A DNA stretch of 64,000 nucleotides from Streptomyces sp. NBC_00572. GTDB taxonomy: Bacteria > Actinomycetota > Actinomycetes > Streptomycetales > Streptomycetaceae. The notes under the pieces are model-generated. The model was not told the DNA's origin and searched no databases. It saw nothing but the letters and a program-made list of their open reading frames with translations. This document shows, in pieces, positions 25,736 through 34,920 of this stretch. Numbering within the stretch: position 1 is the stretch's first letter; every line of letters begins with the position of its first letter. A program made the translations under genes and the position numbers. The DNA is taken from contig NZ_JAPENX010000002.1 in NCBI RefSeq assembly GCF_026341815.1, forward strand, positions 620,001 through 684,000, in the 5' to 3' direction.

Positions 25736-25837
25736 ATGGATCACACGAAGGCACGATGGACCGGGCTCGGCGGCTGTCTCGGTGCCGCCACGACGGCGTC
25801 GGCCCGGTCCTTCACCAAGGGCGGCAGGCTGCGTTGA
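25736..25837 (+). CDS. Very small ORF (33 aa), uncertain
   Basis: ATG 25736 is preceded by GGGGGAG with 4-nt spacing, a good ribosome-binding site. It opens 33 codons (MDHTKARWTGLGGCLGAA, ending FTKGGRLR). Third-position GC is high. Apart from this ORF nothing coding is seen in the 270-bp gap between the Nudix gene and the 82-aa gene. It could be a genuine small protein or leader, or chance. Confidence 0.3.
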   Translation: MDHTKARWTGLGGCLGAATTASARSFTKGGRLR

Positions 25838-25919
25838 CGCCGCCGGGGCGGCTACGAGCGTCGTTGTCAGACCCGTACGACAGAGTGGTGAGCGCCGAAC
25901 TGTCGAGAGGGAGCCCGAC

Positions 25920-26168
25920 ATGACCACCACGATCACCGCCAGCGAGCGCGCGGCCGCCCAGGCGTACCTGAGGTTGCTCGAATCCACCCAGGCCGTGCTG
26001 ACCGATCCACAGCTCGCCCCGTATGCGGGGGTGATGCTCACCCATCCGATGGCCGAGGCGGACGAGGCGCTCCGCGCCGCGGGCCTCGCGGGGAACGAGG
26101 CCCGGCTGCTGAGCCTCGTCTCCTCCCTGCGCTCCTCCCCCGCGACCGCCTGGGGACGGGCCGGGTGA
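25920..26168 (+). CDS. Small helical hypothetical protein (82 aa)
   Basis: ATG 25920 follows GAGAGGGAG at 6 nt. The protein reads MTTTITASERAAAQAYLRLL and ends RSSPATAWGRAG. It is predicted to be almost entirely alpha-helical and acidic, with no membrane segment or recognisable domain. It is convergent with the P450 gene 30 bp downstream. The strong ribosome-binding site and codon bias support a real gene of unknown function. Confidence 0.6.
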   Translation: MTTTITASERAAAQAYLRLLESTQAVLTDPQLAPYAGVMLTHPMAEADEALRAAGLAGNEARLLSLVSSLRSSPATAWGRAG

Positions 26169-26198
26169 GGGGCCCGCCCGAGACAATCCCTGGGACCG

Positions 26199-27452
26199 TC
26201 AGCCGCCCGGCCGGACCGGGAGCGCCCTGACGCTGTTGCCGACGAAGCCGGCGTGGCGGTGCAGCTCGGACTCCGGAACCGCCAGGTCCAGGTCCGGGAA
26301 GCGGGTGAAGAGTGCCTCCAGAGCGATGGCCGCCTCCATCCGGGCGAGCGGGGCGCCCAGGCAGTAGTGGGGGCCGTGGCCGAGCGAGAGGTGCTTCACC
26401 GTCGTCGTACGCGTGAGGTCGAAGCGGTCGGCGTCCGGGCCGTGGGCCTTCGTGTCCCGGCCCGCCGCCGAGTATCCGGCCAGGACGGGGGTGCCCTGCG
26501 GGATGAGGGTGCCGTCGACGGTGAGGTCGCGGGTGGCATAGCGGAACGGGAAGTAGCTGACCGGGCTGTTCCAGCGGAGGGTCTCCTCCACCACGTCCGA
26601 CCAGGTCGCGCGGCCCTCGGTGACCAGGGCGAGTTGGTCGCGGTGGGTGCAGAGCGCCCGTACCGCGTTGGTCACCAGGTTCATGGTGGTCTCGTGGCCC
26701 GCGATGAGCAGCAGGAGCAGGGTGCCGATCAGCTCGGGCTCGCTCAGCCGGTCGCCGTCCTCGTCCCGGGCGGCGATCAGGGCGCTGGTGAGGTCGTCGC
26801 CGGGAGCGGCGGCCTTCTCACCGGCGATGGAGGCGAGGAGTGCGAGGACTTCGCGGTTCGCGGCGACGGCCCGCGCGGGCTCCGTGTCGGTCGCGACGAT
26901 CAGGCCGGAGAGATGGTGCAGCCGGTCCTGGTGGGCGGCCTCGACACCGAGGAGTTCGCAGATGACGCCGAGTGGCAGCGGCAGCGCGTAGTGACGGCGC
27001 AGGTCGGCGACGCCGTCGCCGGTCCCGGCCGCCTCGGCGAGTCCGTCGAGGAGCCCGGCGGTGACGGTCTCGACACGCGGGCGGAGTTCCTCGACCCGGC
27101 GGGCGGTGAAGGCGCTGCTCACCAGGGTGCGCAGACGGCGGTGGTCGGCGCCGTCCGAGGTCGTCATGCCGGGCACGGTGGCGAAGGTCCGCAGCGGCCA
27201 GCCTTCGGGTATGCGGCCCTCGGTGAGCGCGGTGAAGTGCTGGGGGCTCTTGGCGACGTCGGGGTGGGAGAGGAAGTCACGAAGGGCGTCGTGGCCGAGT
27301 ACCGCCATGCCCTCGATCTCGCCGGGGAGGATCACGGGAGCGACGGCGCCTTCGGCGAGCAGGCGGGCGTTCTCGGCGTGGGGGCAGCCGCCGGACGGGT
27401 CGATGCGGTGGGGCCTACGGCCGCGGGCGGCGTCGTCGTGTGGTGTGTTCAC
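26199..27452 (-). CDS. Cytochrome P450
   Basis: A 417-residue soluble class I-type P450. The I-helix oxygen-binding motif is LLIAGHETTMN, the K-helix ExxR is in EETLRWNSP, and the heme loop LSLGHGPHYCLGAPLARMEA contains the axial Cys364. The usual Phe of FxxGxHxCxG is Leu. The N-terminal RIDPSGGCPHAENARLL pattern and MTTSDGADHRRLRTLVSSAF (C-helix) are typical of the CYP105/107-like actinobacterial group. GTG 27452 is chosen (AGGAG 8 nt upstream); upstream in-frame sequence is non-coding in style. No ferredoxin gene is adjacent, so redox partners must be encoded elsewhere. Substrate unknown. Confidence 0.92.
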   Translation of the reverse strand: MNTPHDDAARGRRPHRIDPSGGCPHAENARLLAEGAVAPVILPGEIEGMAVLGHDALRDFLSHPDVAKSPQHFTALTEGRIPEGWPLRTFATVPGMTTSDGADHRRLRTLVSSAFTARRVEELRPRVETVTAGLLDGLAEAAGTGDGVADLRRHYALPLPLGVICELLGVEAAHQDRLHHLSGLIVATDTEPARAVAANREVLALLASIAGEKAAAPGDDLTSALIAARDEDGDRLSEPELIGTLLLLLIAGHETTMNLVTNAVRALCTHRDQLALVTEGRATWSDVVEETLRWNSPVSYFPFRYATRDLTVDGTLIPQGTPVLAGYSAAGRDTKAHGPDADRFDLTRTTTVKHLSLGHGPHYCLGAPLARMEAAIALEALFTRFPDLDLAVPESELHRHAGFVGNSVRALPVRPGG

Positions 27453-27692
27453 TGGCGGAACTCCTGACTGCGGGGCCCGTGCGGGGCGGGACGGTACGGA
27501 TCCTGGTGGTGCGGGGCCATGAGAGTGCGGGCCCCACAGGGTGCGGGGCACGTACCGGAGGCGCCCGGCCGGGCGCCGTCCCGTGGGCCACCCTCCCCGG
27601 GACTCCGTCCGGGGCGACCCCCACCGCCCTGCGGGACGATTGCCCACCCGGCGGGGTGCGGGGGTCGTCGCGTGCGGGGTCAGATCCTACGG

Positions 27693-29810
27693 TCAACCAC
27701 GGTCTGTTCGTGGCGGGTTGAGCGGCACATCGCCGTCTCCCGTCTCGGCGGCCCGTCCGCCTCGCCCGAGGAGTTCGGCCAGGCCTCGGCGGGTTGCGGC
27801 CACCACGACCCGGTCGGCCGGTTCCAGGACTCGGGCGGGGTCCAGGCGCCATAGCGGGTCCCGGCCCGCCGGGCCGGAGTACATGCCGCTTCGGTCCAGG
27901 GCGATGACCCGCCACTTGCCCGGGTGGAAGGCCTCGGCCACGGTGCGTCCGTCGAGGAGCGGGTGGTCCGCGACGTCCACGGCGGCGAAGAGGAGGACCC
28001 GGCGCTCGACCGGCACGGCGCCGAGCACCTGACGGCCCAGCATCGCGCCGGCGAAGGCGGGGGCGGCGAGGTGGGAGACGCTGCGGCTGCGGGTGAGGGC
28101 CGCGGGGTGGGCGGTGCGGAGGGTGCGGAAGACGGCCGTGGCGAAGTCGTCGTCGTACAGACGCAGGACGACCCGCAGGTCCGGGGTGACGGCGCGGGCG
28201 GAGAGCGCGGCCTCCAGGTTGGTGATGTCGACGCTGGTCAGGGCGAGCAGGGCATGGGCGCGGTCGATGCGGGCGGCCTCCAGGACGCCCTCCTCCGTGA
28301 CGTCGCCGATGACGGTGGGCACGCGCAGCCGTCTCGCGACGGCGATGCCGCGGGCCTCCGGGTCGGATTCGACGCAGACCACGGGGATGTTCAGCCTGCG
28401 CAGCCGGGCGAGGACGCGGGTGCCGACCTTGCCGAGGCCGAGGAGGACGACGTGCCCGGAAAGTCCACGCGGCGGACGTCTCAGGGTGGTCGCCGTACGG
28501 AAGGTGCCGAGGCCCTCGATGAGAGCGGCGACGATCACCGGCAGCAGGAGAAGCCCGACGAACCCGGCGAGGATCTGGAGGACCTGACGGCTGGTCGACT
28601 CCCCCACCGCCGGGTCGCCGATGGCGAAGATGTCGAGCAGCGTCAGATAGGCGGCGTGCAGCGGGTGGTCGCCGGTGGTGAAGGTGGACGCCAGGGCGAG
28701 CGCGAGGACGGCGGCCGCCGCACCCGCCAGGGACCAGCGCAGGCGACGCGAGAAGAGGGAGGCGACGGGCAGGGCGGAGGCGGCGAGGCGGGCGGAGGTC
28801 AGGACGGGGCCCGCCGGGGTGACCGCTTCGAGGGTGACGGCGGCGCGGCCGATGGCGGCGGCCACCGTCCGGTCGTCGGGCAGCAGTCGGGGACCCGCGT
28901 CGCCGCTGCGTTCGGAGCCCTCGCAGCCGGCCGGGTCGCGGGCTGTGGCGGAGAGCAGGGCGAGCGTGCACAGGCCGGGGTCGGGGGCCTCTCCGGCGGC
29001 CGGCAGGCGCTCCACGGCGTGCAGCAGCAGTCCCCCTGCCTGGACCACCTTGCTGGTGCCCGCGACGGCGGCCGCGGCGAGACCGGGAGCGGCGGTGTCG
29101 ACGTCGGAGAGGACCGTGGTGGCGGCGTCGAGCTTCTCGGGGTCGAGGCCCGGTTCGGCGACGGCGGCGGCCTGGTCGAGGAGGGTTTCGAGGTGTTGCC
29201 CCAGCTTGCGGTTGTAGAGCCGGATGACGAGGCGCAGCCGGGGGTTGAGGCGGCGGGCGGTGAGCGCGGCCCGGATGTTGGTCTCGTCGTCCTCGTGGAC
29301 GAGGGCGAGCGCGGCGGCCCGCTCGACCCCGGCGTCGGTCAGCGCCCGGTCGTCGGCCTCGGCCGACTCGACGACCCGCAGGGTGCCGGTGGGATCACCG
29401 CCGTCCGCGCCGGTCGCCGCCGGGGCGGGCGGGGCGGTGGTGCCGGTGGTGCGGGTGACGGCGGCCGTGACCCGTCCGAAGAGGGCGAGCGCCCGGCCGG
29501 CGCGGGCGCTGGGTGTGCGCGGTGCGTCGGGTCGTACCGGCACGAGGAGGGTGACCTGCTCGCCGTACACCTCGTGGAGCTCGCCCGCGAGACGGTGGGC
29601 GAGGGCGTCGTCCCCGCAGACGATCATGTGCCCGGCGGGCGTCCGGCGCGGCTGCCGATCGGTCCGGAAGGCGGGCGCGCCGAAGGGGCCGCCGCCGTTC
29701 GTCCCGGGAGACCTGGTGGGGCCGGGGACGGACCGGGAGGCGGGTTCGGCGGGTGGCGCTCCGGCACTGTCGGCCGGAACGGCGTTGCTCTGGTACGGGT
29801 GTGAGGGCAC
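27693..29810 (-). CDS. TrkA-N/RCK-domain membrane protein (ion-channel-like)
   Basis: A 705-residue protein with two NAD-binding RCK/TrkA-N domains flanking a membrane unit. The first RCK (HMIVCGDDALAHRLAGEL, AALALVHEDDETNIRAAL) precedes two hydrophobic helices (about residues 360-440) separated by a pore-loop-like segment TLLDIFAIGDPAVGES. The second RCK begins GHVVLLGLGKVGTRVLARLR and contains ALLALTSVDITNLEAAL and a TrkA-C-like tail. The pore-like loop has TxxxIFAIGD rather than the TVGYG potassium filter, so ion specificity is open. GTG 29810 is the likely start, after a long disordered N-terminus. The gene is monocistronic. Confidence 0.75.
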   Translation of the reverse strand: MPSHPYQSNAVPADSAGAPPAEPASRSVPGPTRSPGTNGGGPFGAPAFRTDRQPRRTPAGHMIVCGDDALAHRLAGELHEVYGEQVTLLVPVRPDAPRTPSARAGRALALFGRVTAAVTRTTGTTAPPAPAATGADGGDPTGTLRVVESAEADDRALTDAGVERAAALALVHEDDETNIRAALTARRLNPRLRLVIRLYNRKLGQHLETLLDQAAAVAEPGLDPEKLDAATTVLSDVDTAAPGLAAAAVAGTSKVVQAGGLLLHAVERLPAAGEAPDPGLCTLALLSATARDPAGCEGSERSGDAGPRLLPDDRTVAAAIGRAAVTLEAVTPAGPVLTSARLAASALPVASLFSRRLRWSLAGAAAAVLALALASTFTTGDHPLHAAYLTLLDIFAIGDPAVGESTSRQVLQILAGFVGLLLLPVIVAALIEGLGTFRTATTLRRPPRGLSGHVVLLGLGKVGTRVLARLRRLNIPVVCVESDPEARGIAVARRLRVPTVIGDVTEEGVLEAARIDRAHALLALTSVDITNLEAALSARAVTPDLRVVLRLYDDDFATAVFRTLRTAHPAALTRSRSVSHLAAPAFAGAMLGRQVLGAVPVERRVLLFAAVDVADHPLLDGRTVAEAFHPGKWRVIALDRSGMYSGPAGRDPLWRLDPARVLEPADRVVVAATRRGLAELLGRGGRAAETGDGDVPLNPPRTDRG

Positions 29811-29959
29811 GTCACAAGGATGCCCTGCGCCACCGACAGCGGGCGGGGGAGGCCGTACCACCCGGGCGGGCTCACGACTCGCCGCCGTACGCCACACCCG
29901 CTACGCCGGTCGGCGCACTCCGATCTGCGCGTATCGCGCCTCCTTCCTACGGTGACTGA

Positions 29960-31246
29960 ATGATCGTCACGTCAGCTGTCCGTCATGCCGCCGCCGGTAC
30001 CGCGGCGGTGCTGTTCGTGCTGTCCGCTCCGGCGGCCACGGCGTCATCCGTCACCTCGACCGCGACCGCGTCCTCGACCGCGTCCGTCTCCTCGGCCTCC
30101 TCGCTCCGGGAGCCCACGCCGCCCGCACGCCAGTACCTCGACCGTGCCCGGCTGGACCGGAAGGGCACGCAGGTGCAGCCGCTGCCGGGCGCGCCCGACG
30201 TACCCTCGGTCTCGGCGCTGTCCTGGGTGGTCGCCGACGCGTCCTCCGGCGAGGTCCTCGCCGCGCGCAACGCCCACCGGAAGCTGCCCCCGGCCAGCAC
30301 CCTCAAGGCGCTGTTCGCCCTCACCGCGCTCCCCGGTCACGCCCCCTCCGAGCAGCACACCGTGGCCGATTCCGAGCTGACCGGGATCGGGGACGGCAGC
30401 AGCCTGGTCGGAGTGAAGGAGGGGTACACGTACAAGGTCTCGGATCTGTGGAACGGTGTGTTCCTCAGCTCCGGGAACGACGCCGTGCACGTCCTGGCCG
30501 CGATGAACGGCGGCTGGGAGTCGATGTCCCGGCAGATGCAGGAGAAGGCCAGGTCCCTGGGCGCCCTGGACACCCACGTGGTGTCCCCCGACGGCTACGA
30601 CGCGCCGGGCCAGGTGTCCTCCGCGTACGACCTCGCGGTGTTCGGCCGGACCGGTCTGCAGGACCCGGCGTTCACCCGGTACTGCTCGACCGCGTACGCG
30701 GACTTCCCGGCGGGCTCCTGGTCGTACGGCATCGCCAATACCAACCGACTGCTGACGGGCGCGGACGGCGTGGCCCGTTACCCGGGGCTCATCGGGATCA
30801 AGAACGGCTACACGAGCAACGCGGGCAACACGCTGATCTCTGCGGCCCGGCGCGGCGACCGGACGCTGGTCGTCACGGTGATGAACCCGCAGGGCGGCGG
30901 CGGGCTCGCCGTGTACGAGGAGGCGAGGGAGCTCCTCGACTGGGGCTTCGAGGCGGCGGGGCGGGTCCAGCCGGTGGGCTCCCTGCTCCCCGTACCGACG
31001 AAGGACACGGCCGACGCGGGCACCCGGGCGGTGTCCGTGGCCCGTGAGGGCCGTGCCGCGAAGGCCGCCGGTCAGGCGCCCCGGGCCGGAGCGGTGGCGG
31101 CGGCCGCGCCCGGCAAGGACCCCGCGCACGAGCCCGCGCCCTCGGGCGCGTCGGTGGGTCTTCCGCTGGCCCTCGTCGGCTCGGCCTGCGCCGCGGCGCT
31201 GGCGCTGTGGGGTCGGCGGCGCAGGGCGGCCCACCGGGTGGGCTGA
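29960..31246 (+). CDS. D-alanyl-D-alanine carboxypeptidase-like penicillin-binding protein
   Basis: A 428-residue secreted, membrane-anchored PBP (peptidase S11 type) that trims peptidoglycan stem peptides outside the membrane. An N-terminal signal sequence (residues 1-28) and a Ser/Thr-rich linker precede the catalytic domain. The SxxK motif is in LPPASTLKALFAL, SxN in VFLSSGNDAVHV and the third motif is KNGYTSNAGNT instead of KTG. A Pro/Ala stretch and a C-terminal transmembrane helix with RRRR stop-transfer end the protein. The K-N-G replacement is common in this actinobacterial subgroup. ATG 29960 follows a short leader. Confidence 0.88.
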   Translation: MIVTSAVRHAAAGTAAVLFVLSAPAATASSVTSTATASSTASVSSASSLREPTPPARQYLDRARLDRKGTQVQPLPGAPDVPSVSALSWVVADASSGEVLAARNAHRKLPPASTLKALFALTALPGHAPSEQHTVADSELTGIGDGSSLVGVKEGYTYKVSDLWNGVFLSSGNDAVHVLAAMNGGWESMSRQMQEKARSLGALDTHVVSPDGYDAPGQVSSAYDLAVFGRTGLQDPAFTRYCSTAYADFPAGSWSYGIANTNRLLTGADGVARYPGLIGIKNGYTSNAGNTLISAARRGDRTLVVTVMNPQGGGGLAVYEEARELLDWGFEAAGRVQPVGSLLPVPTKDTADAGTRAVSVAREGRAAKAAGQAPRAGAVAAAAPGKDPAHEPAPSGASVGLPLALVGSACAAALALWGRRRRAAHRVG

Positions 31247-31413
31247 TCGCGCGGGGCGGGCCCGCCCATGGACCGCCGGTCGTGCGGCGCCACTGGAGAC
31301 ATCGGACCGGGTCGTGCCGGCGACGGTTCGGTGGGCGCCGCACGATCCGGCTTCTAGCCTGCGGGGACGCCGTCCGGGAAGGGCTCTGACGGCCTCAACC
31401 GGGGAGTGGTGTG

Positions 31414-32028
31414 ATGACGGACCGGACACTGGTGCGGCAGGTCGCGGAGCGGTTCCGGGAAGTGAACGGCGACCATCCGATGACCGCGGCGGACGACGCG
31501 TACGTCACCGGACAGTTCGTCCCTCTGGAGGCGCTGTGCGCCTCGCTCGGCCGGGACGCCGACGAGGCCCGGCGGCTGATGCTGGAGGGGCTGCTGCCGC
31601 TGCCGGGCTATCTGCGCTCGGACGGCGCCGAGATGGTGCCGCGCGATCTGTTCCGGCTCGCCGAGGCGGCGGGGAGCTCCGAGCGGCTGCGCGCCTGGTT
31701 CACCGCGCACTGGAACGACCGGGAGCAGGGCGAGGCGGAATGGGAGGCGTATCTGAGCGGGCAGTACGTCTGTCTGCACAGCGTCACCCCGGCGCACATC
31801 CGCAGGAAGGACGAGCTGTCGACCGAGATCGCCGGGGCTCTGGAGACGGCCCCGGCCGAACCGTCCCCGCAATGGCGTGCCGCGCTCCACGCGCGCGTGG
31901 ACGAGCTCGACGCCCTGGAGCCGGCGTTCACGGCGTACGACCGGCTCCGATTCGGCGGCCCCACGTCACGGGACACGTGCGTGGACGCGGCACGGGCCCG
32001 GTTCCCGAGCGGCGGCCCGACGGCCTGA
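31414..32028 (+). CDS. DUF6058-like hypothetical protein
   Basis: A 204-residue soluble protein beginning MTDRTLVRQVAERFREVNGD with HPMTAADDAYVTGQFVPLEA, a pattern I associate with DUF6058 proteins that occur in actinomycetes, some near natural-product clusters; the name is from memory. No enzyme motif is seen. A GTG at 31411 is the other possible start; GGGGAG lies upstream of both. It is convergent with the UvrA2-like gene (39 bp apart). Function unknown. Confidence 0.6.
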   Translation: MTDRTLVRQVAERFREVNGDHPMTAADDAYVTGQFVPLEALCASLGRDADEARRLMLEGLLPLPGYLRSDGAEMVPRDLFRLAEAAGSSERLRAWFTAHWNDREQGEAEWEAYLSGQYVCLHSVTPAHIRRKDELSTEIAGALETAPAEPSPQWRAALHARVDELDALEPAFTAYDRLRFGGPTSRDTCVDAARARFPSGGPTA

Positions 32029-32067
32029 GCCGGAACCGGAGCCACCGCTCGGACCGTCAGGAAACCG

Positions 32068-34446
32068 TCAGGCCCCCACGTACGCCGCCAGGTGCTCCCC
32101 CGTGAGCGTCGACCGTCCGGCCACGAGCTCGGCGGGGGTGCCCTCGAAGACGATCTTTCCGCCGTCGTGACCGGCGCCGGGGCCGAGATCGATGATCCAG
32201 TCGGCGTGCGCCATGACCGCCTGATGGTGCTCGACGACGATCACCGACTTGCCGGAGTCCACGAGCCGGTCGAGCAGCCCGAGCAGCTGCTCCACATCGG
32301 CGAGGTGCAGACCGGTGGTCGGCTCGTCGAGGATGTAGACGCCGCCCTTGTCGCCCATGTTCGTGGCCAGCTTGAGCCGCTGGCGCTCGCCGCCGGACAG
32401 CGTGGTGAGCGGCTGGCCGAGGCTGAGGTAGCCGAGACCGACGTCCGCGAGCCGGGCGAGGACGCGCTGCGCGGCCGGGGTGCTCGCCTCGCCCGAGCCG
32501 AAGAACTCCTCGGCCTCGGTGACCGACATCGCGAGGACCTGGCTGATGTCCCGGCCGCCGAGGAGGTATTCGAGGACCGAGGCCTGGAACCGCTTGCCCT
32601 CGCAGTCCTCGCAGGTCGAGGAGACCCCGGCCATCATGCCGAGGTCGGTGTAGATGACTCCGGCGCCGTTGCAGGTGGGGCAGGCGCCCTCCGAGTTGGC
32701 GCTGAACAGCGCGGGCTTCACACCGTTGGCCTTGGCGAAGGCCTTGCGGATCGGGTCGAGCAGTCCGGTGTACGTGGCCGGGTTGCTGCGGCGCGAACCG
32801 CGGATCGGGCTCTGGTCGATCGACACGATGTCGTCGCTCGCGGGGATCGAGCCGTGCACGAGCGAGCTCTTGCCGGAGCCCGCGACGCCGGTGATGACGG
32901 TGAGGACCCCGAGCGGGACGTCGACGTCGACGTCGCGCAGGTTGTGGGTCGTCGCGCCCCTGATCTCCAGGGTGCCGGTGGGCTCCCGCACGGTGTCCTT
33001 GACGGTGGCCCGGTCGTCGAAGTGGCGGCCGGTCACGGTGCCGCCGGTCCGCAGCCCCTCCACCGTCCCCTCGAAGCAGACGGTGCCGCCCGCCGTGCCG
33101 GCGCCGGGGCCGAGGTCGACGACGTGGTCGGCGATCGCGATCGTCTCCGGCTTGTGCTCCACGACGAGCACGGTGTTGCCCTTGTCCCGCAGCTGCAGGA
33201 GCAGTTCGTTCATCCGCTGGATGTCGTGCGGGTGCAGGCCGACGGTGGGCTCGTCGAAGACGTAGGTGACATCGGTGAGCGAGGAGCCGAGGTGCCTGAT
33301 CATCTTGACGCGCTGCGCCTCGCCGCCGGACAGCGTGCCCGCCGGCCGGTCGAGGGAGAGGTAGCCGAGGCCGATCTCGACGAAGGAGTCGAGGGTCAGC
33401 TGGAGCGCGGTGAGCAGCGGCGCGACCGAGGGCTCCTTGAGGGCGCGGACCCAGGTGGCCAGGTCGCTGATCTGCATCGCGCAGGCGTCGGCGATGCTGA
33501 TCCGCTTGATCTTCGAGGCCCTGGCACCCTCGGCGAGCCGGGTGCCGTCGCACTCGGGACAGGTGGTGAAGGTGACGGCCCGCTCCACGAACGCGCGGAT
33601 GTGCGGCTGCATGCCCTCCTTGTCCTTGGCGAGGAACGACTTCTGGATCCGCGGGATCAGCCCCTCGTACGTCATGTTGATGCCCGCGATCTTCATGCGG
33701 GTCGGATCGTGGTGGAGGAAGGCCTGCAGCTCCTTCTTCGTGTACCTGCCGATCGGCTTGGCGGGGTCGACCAGGCCGGACTCGCTGTAGAGGCGGTAGT
33801 TCCAGCCGCCCGGGGTGTAGCCGGGGATGGTGAGCGCGCCCTCGTCGAGCGACTTGGAGTCGTCGTAGAGCTGGGTGAGGTCGATGTCGGAGACCGAGCC
33901 GCGGCCCTCGCAGTTCGGGCACATGCCGCCGGTGCGGTTGAAGGTCGCCTTGACGGTCTTCTTGTTGCCGCGCTCGACGGTGATCGCGCCGCTGGCCTTC
34001 ACCGAGGGGACGTTGAAGGCGTACGCGCTGGGCGGGCCGATGTGAGGTTTGCCGAGCCGGCTGAAGAGGATGCGGAGCATCGCGTTGGCGTCGGTGGCGG
34101 TGCCGACGGTGGAGCGGGGGTCGGCGCCCATCCGCTGCTGGTCGACGATGATCGCGGTCGTCAGGCCGTCGAGCACGTCGACCTCGGGGCGCGCCTGGGT
34201 CGGCATGAAGCCCTGGACGAAGGCGCTGTACGTCTCGTTGATCAGCCGCTGCGACTCCGCGGCGATCGTGTCGAATACGAGGGAGCTCTTGCCCGAGCCG
34301 GAGACGCCCGTGAACACCGTGAGGCGGCGCTTCGGGATCTCGATGTTGACGTCCTTGAGGTTGTTCTCCCGCGCGCCGTGCACTCGGATCAGCTCGTGCC
34401 GGTCGGCCGGGTGCGGCTGCTTGTCCGCCCTGGGGGCCTTGCTCAT
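32068..34446 (-). CDS. UvrA-like (UvrA2 class) ABC ATPase
   Basis: A 792-residue tandem-ABC protein related to excinuclease UvrA. Walker A motifs are FTGVSGSGKSSLVFD (N) and ITGVAGSGKSSLVHG (C); signatures are GTLSGGEAQRVKMI and TTLSGGERQRLKLA; Walker B motifs are YVFDEPTVGLHPHD and YILDEPTTGLHLAD. Zinc-binding CxxC pairs occur at CPNCEGRG, CPECDGTR, CPTCNGAG and CEDCEGKR. At ~790 rather than ~950 residues it lacks most of the UvrB-binding region, as in UvrA2 proteins linked to DNA-intercalating drug tolerance. It therefore probably acts in DNA protection rather than canonical repair. ATG 34446. Confidence 0.9.
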   Translation of the reverse strand: MSKAPRADKQPHPADRHELIRVHGARENNLKDVNIEIPKRRLTVFTGVSGSGKSSLVFDTIAAESQRLINETYSAFVQGFMPTQARPEVDVLDGLTTAIIVDQQRMGADPRSTVGTATDANAMLRILFSRLGKPHIGPPSAYAFNVPSVKASGAITVERGNKKTVKATFNRTGGMCPNCEGRGSVSDIDLTQLYDDSKSLDEGALTIPGYTPGGWNYRLYSESGLVDPAKPIGRYTKKELQAFLHHDPTRMKIAGINMTYEGLIPRIQKSFLAKDKEGMQPHIRAFVERAVTFTTCPECDGTRLAEGARASKIKRISIADACAMQISDLATWVRALKEPSVAPLLTALQLTLDSFVEIGLGYLSLDRPAGTLSGGEAQRVKMIRHLGSSLTDVTYVFDEPTVGLHPHDIQRMNELLLQLRDKGNTVLVVEHKPETIAIADHVVDLGPGAGTAGGTVCFEGTVEGLRTGGTVTGRHFDDRATVKDTVREPTGTLEIRGATTHNLRDVDVDVPLGVLTVITGVAGSGKSSLVHGSIPASDDIVSIDQSPIRGSRRSNPATYTGLLDPIRKAFAKANGVKPALFSANSEGACPTCNGAGVIYTDLGMMAGVSSTCEDCEGKRFQASVLEYLLGGRDISQVLAMSVTEAEEFFGSGEASTPAAQRVLARLADVGLGYLSLGQPLTTLSGGERQRLKLATNMGDKGGVYILDEPTTGLHLADVEQLLGLLDRLVDSGKSVIVVEHHQAVMAHADWIIDLGPGAGHDGGKIVFEGTPAELVAGRSTLTGEHLAAYVGA

Positions 34447-34566
34447 CGTCTCTCCAGCTGTCGCGCGGGGCCGAAAAACGGACCGGCGCGGTGCGTCGTG
34501 ACCGACGGCGGCTGTCTCGCGGGGTCCATGGCAGCCACGCTAGCGGCGGCCGGATGACGACGCTTC

Positions 34567-34779
34567 TCAAATCCTGATCGAGGTTCCGGCGACATAGTGT
34601 TCGGCGGCGTGGACGGCCTCGCGGGCGGTGCGTTCTCCCATCAGGACGCACAGGGTGTACGCCGTGTCCTCGAAGCGCCGGCGCGCCGACAGGTCGCACG
34701 GCCTGGCCAGCACGGTCCGCTCCAGAGCGCGGTAGTGCCGGAGCAGCCGGTCGACCGTGTTCCTGTCGGGCAGCAGCAT
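34567..34779 (-). CDS. DUF5133-like small protein (70 aa)
   Basis: A 70-residue protein starting MLLPDRNTVDRLLRHYRALE and containing RRFEDTAYTLCVLMGERTAR and AVHAAEHYV, matching what I recall as the DUF5133 family of short Streptomyces proteins. The ATG at 34779 has AAGGAGGA at 5-nt spacing, a strong ribosome-binding site. It is predicted to be helical and has no catalytic motif. It is divergent from the epimerase gene, and ~120 bp separate it from the UvrA2-like gene downstream. Role unknown. Confidence 0.75.
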   Translation of the reverse strand: MLLPDRNTVDRLLRHYRALERTVLARPCDLSARRRFEDTAYTLCVLMGERTAREAVHAAEHYVAGTSIRI

Positions 34780-34920
34780 GGTGTCCTCCTTCTCCTGAGT
34801 CGCTCCATACTCCCGGTCGCGGGCCACGCTCGCGACCTGCACGGACACGCTGTGTGACGACGCCGTGCGGGGGACGCCCCCGGAGTGCGCTTCCGCCCCC
34901 CATGGCGGAGGGTCGGAGAC

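Noticed and set aside
32092..34557. Plus-strand open frame of 821 codons
   Set aside because: Antisense of the UvrA2-like gene with non-protein-like composition. The ABC motifs are all on the minus strand.
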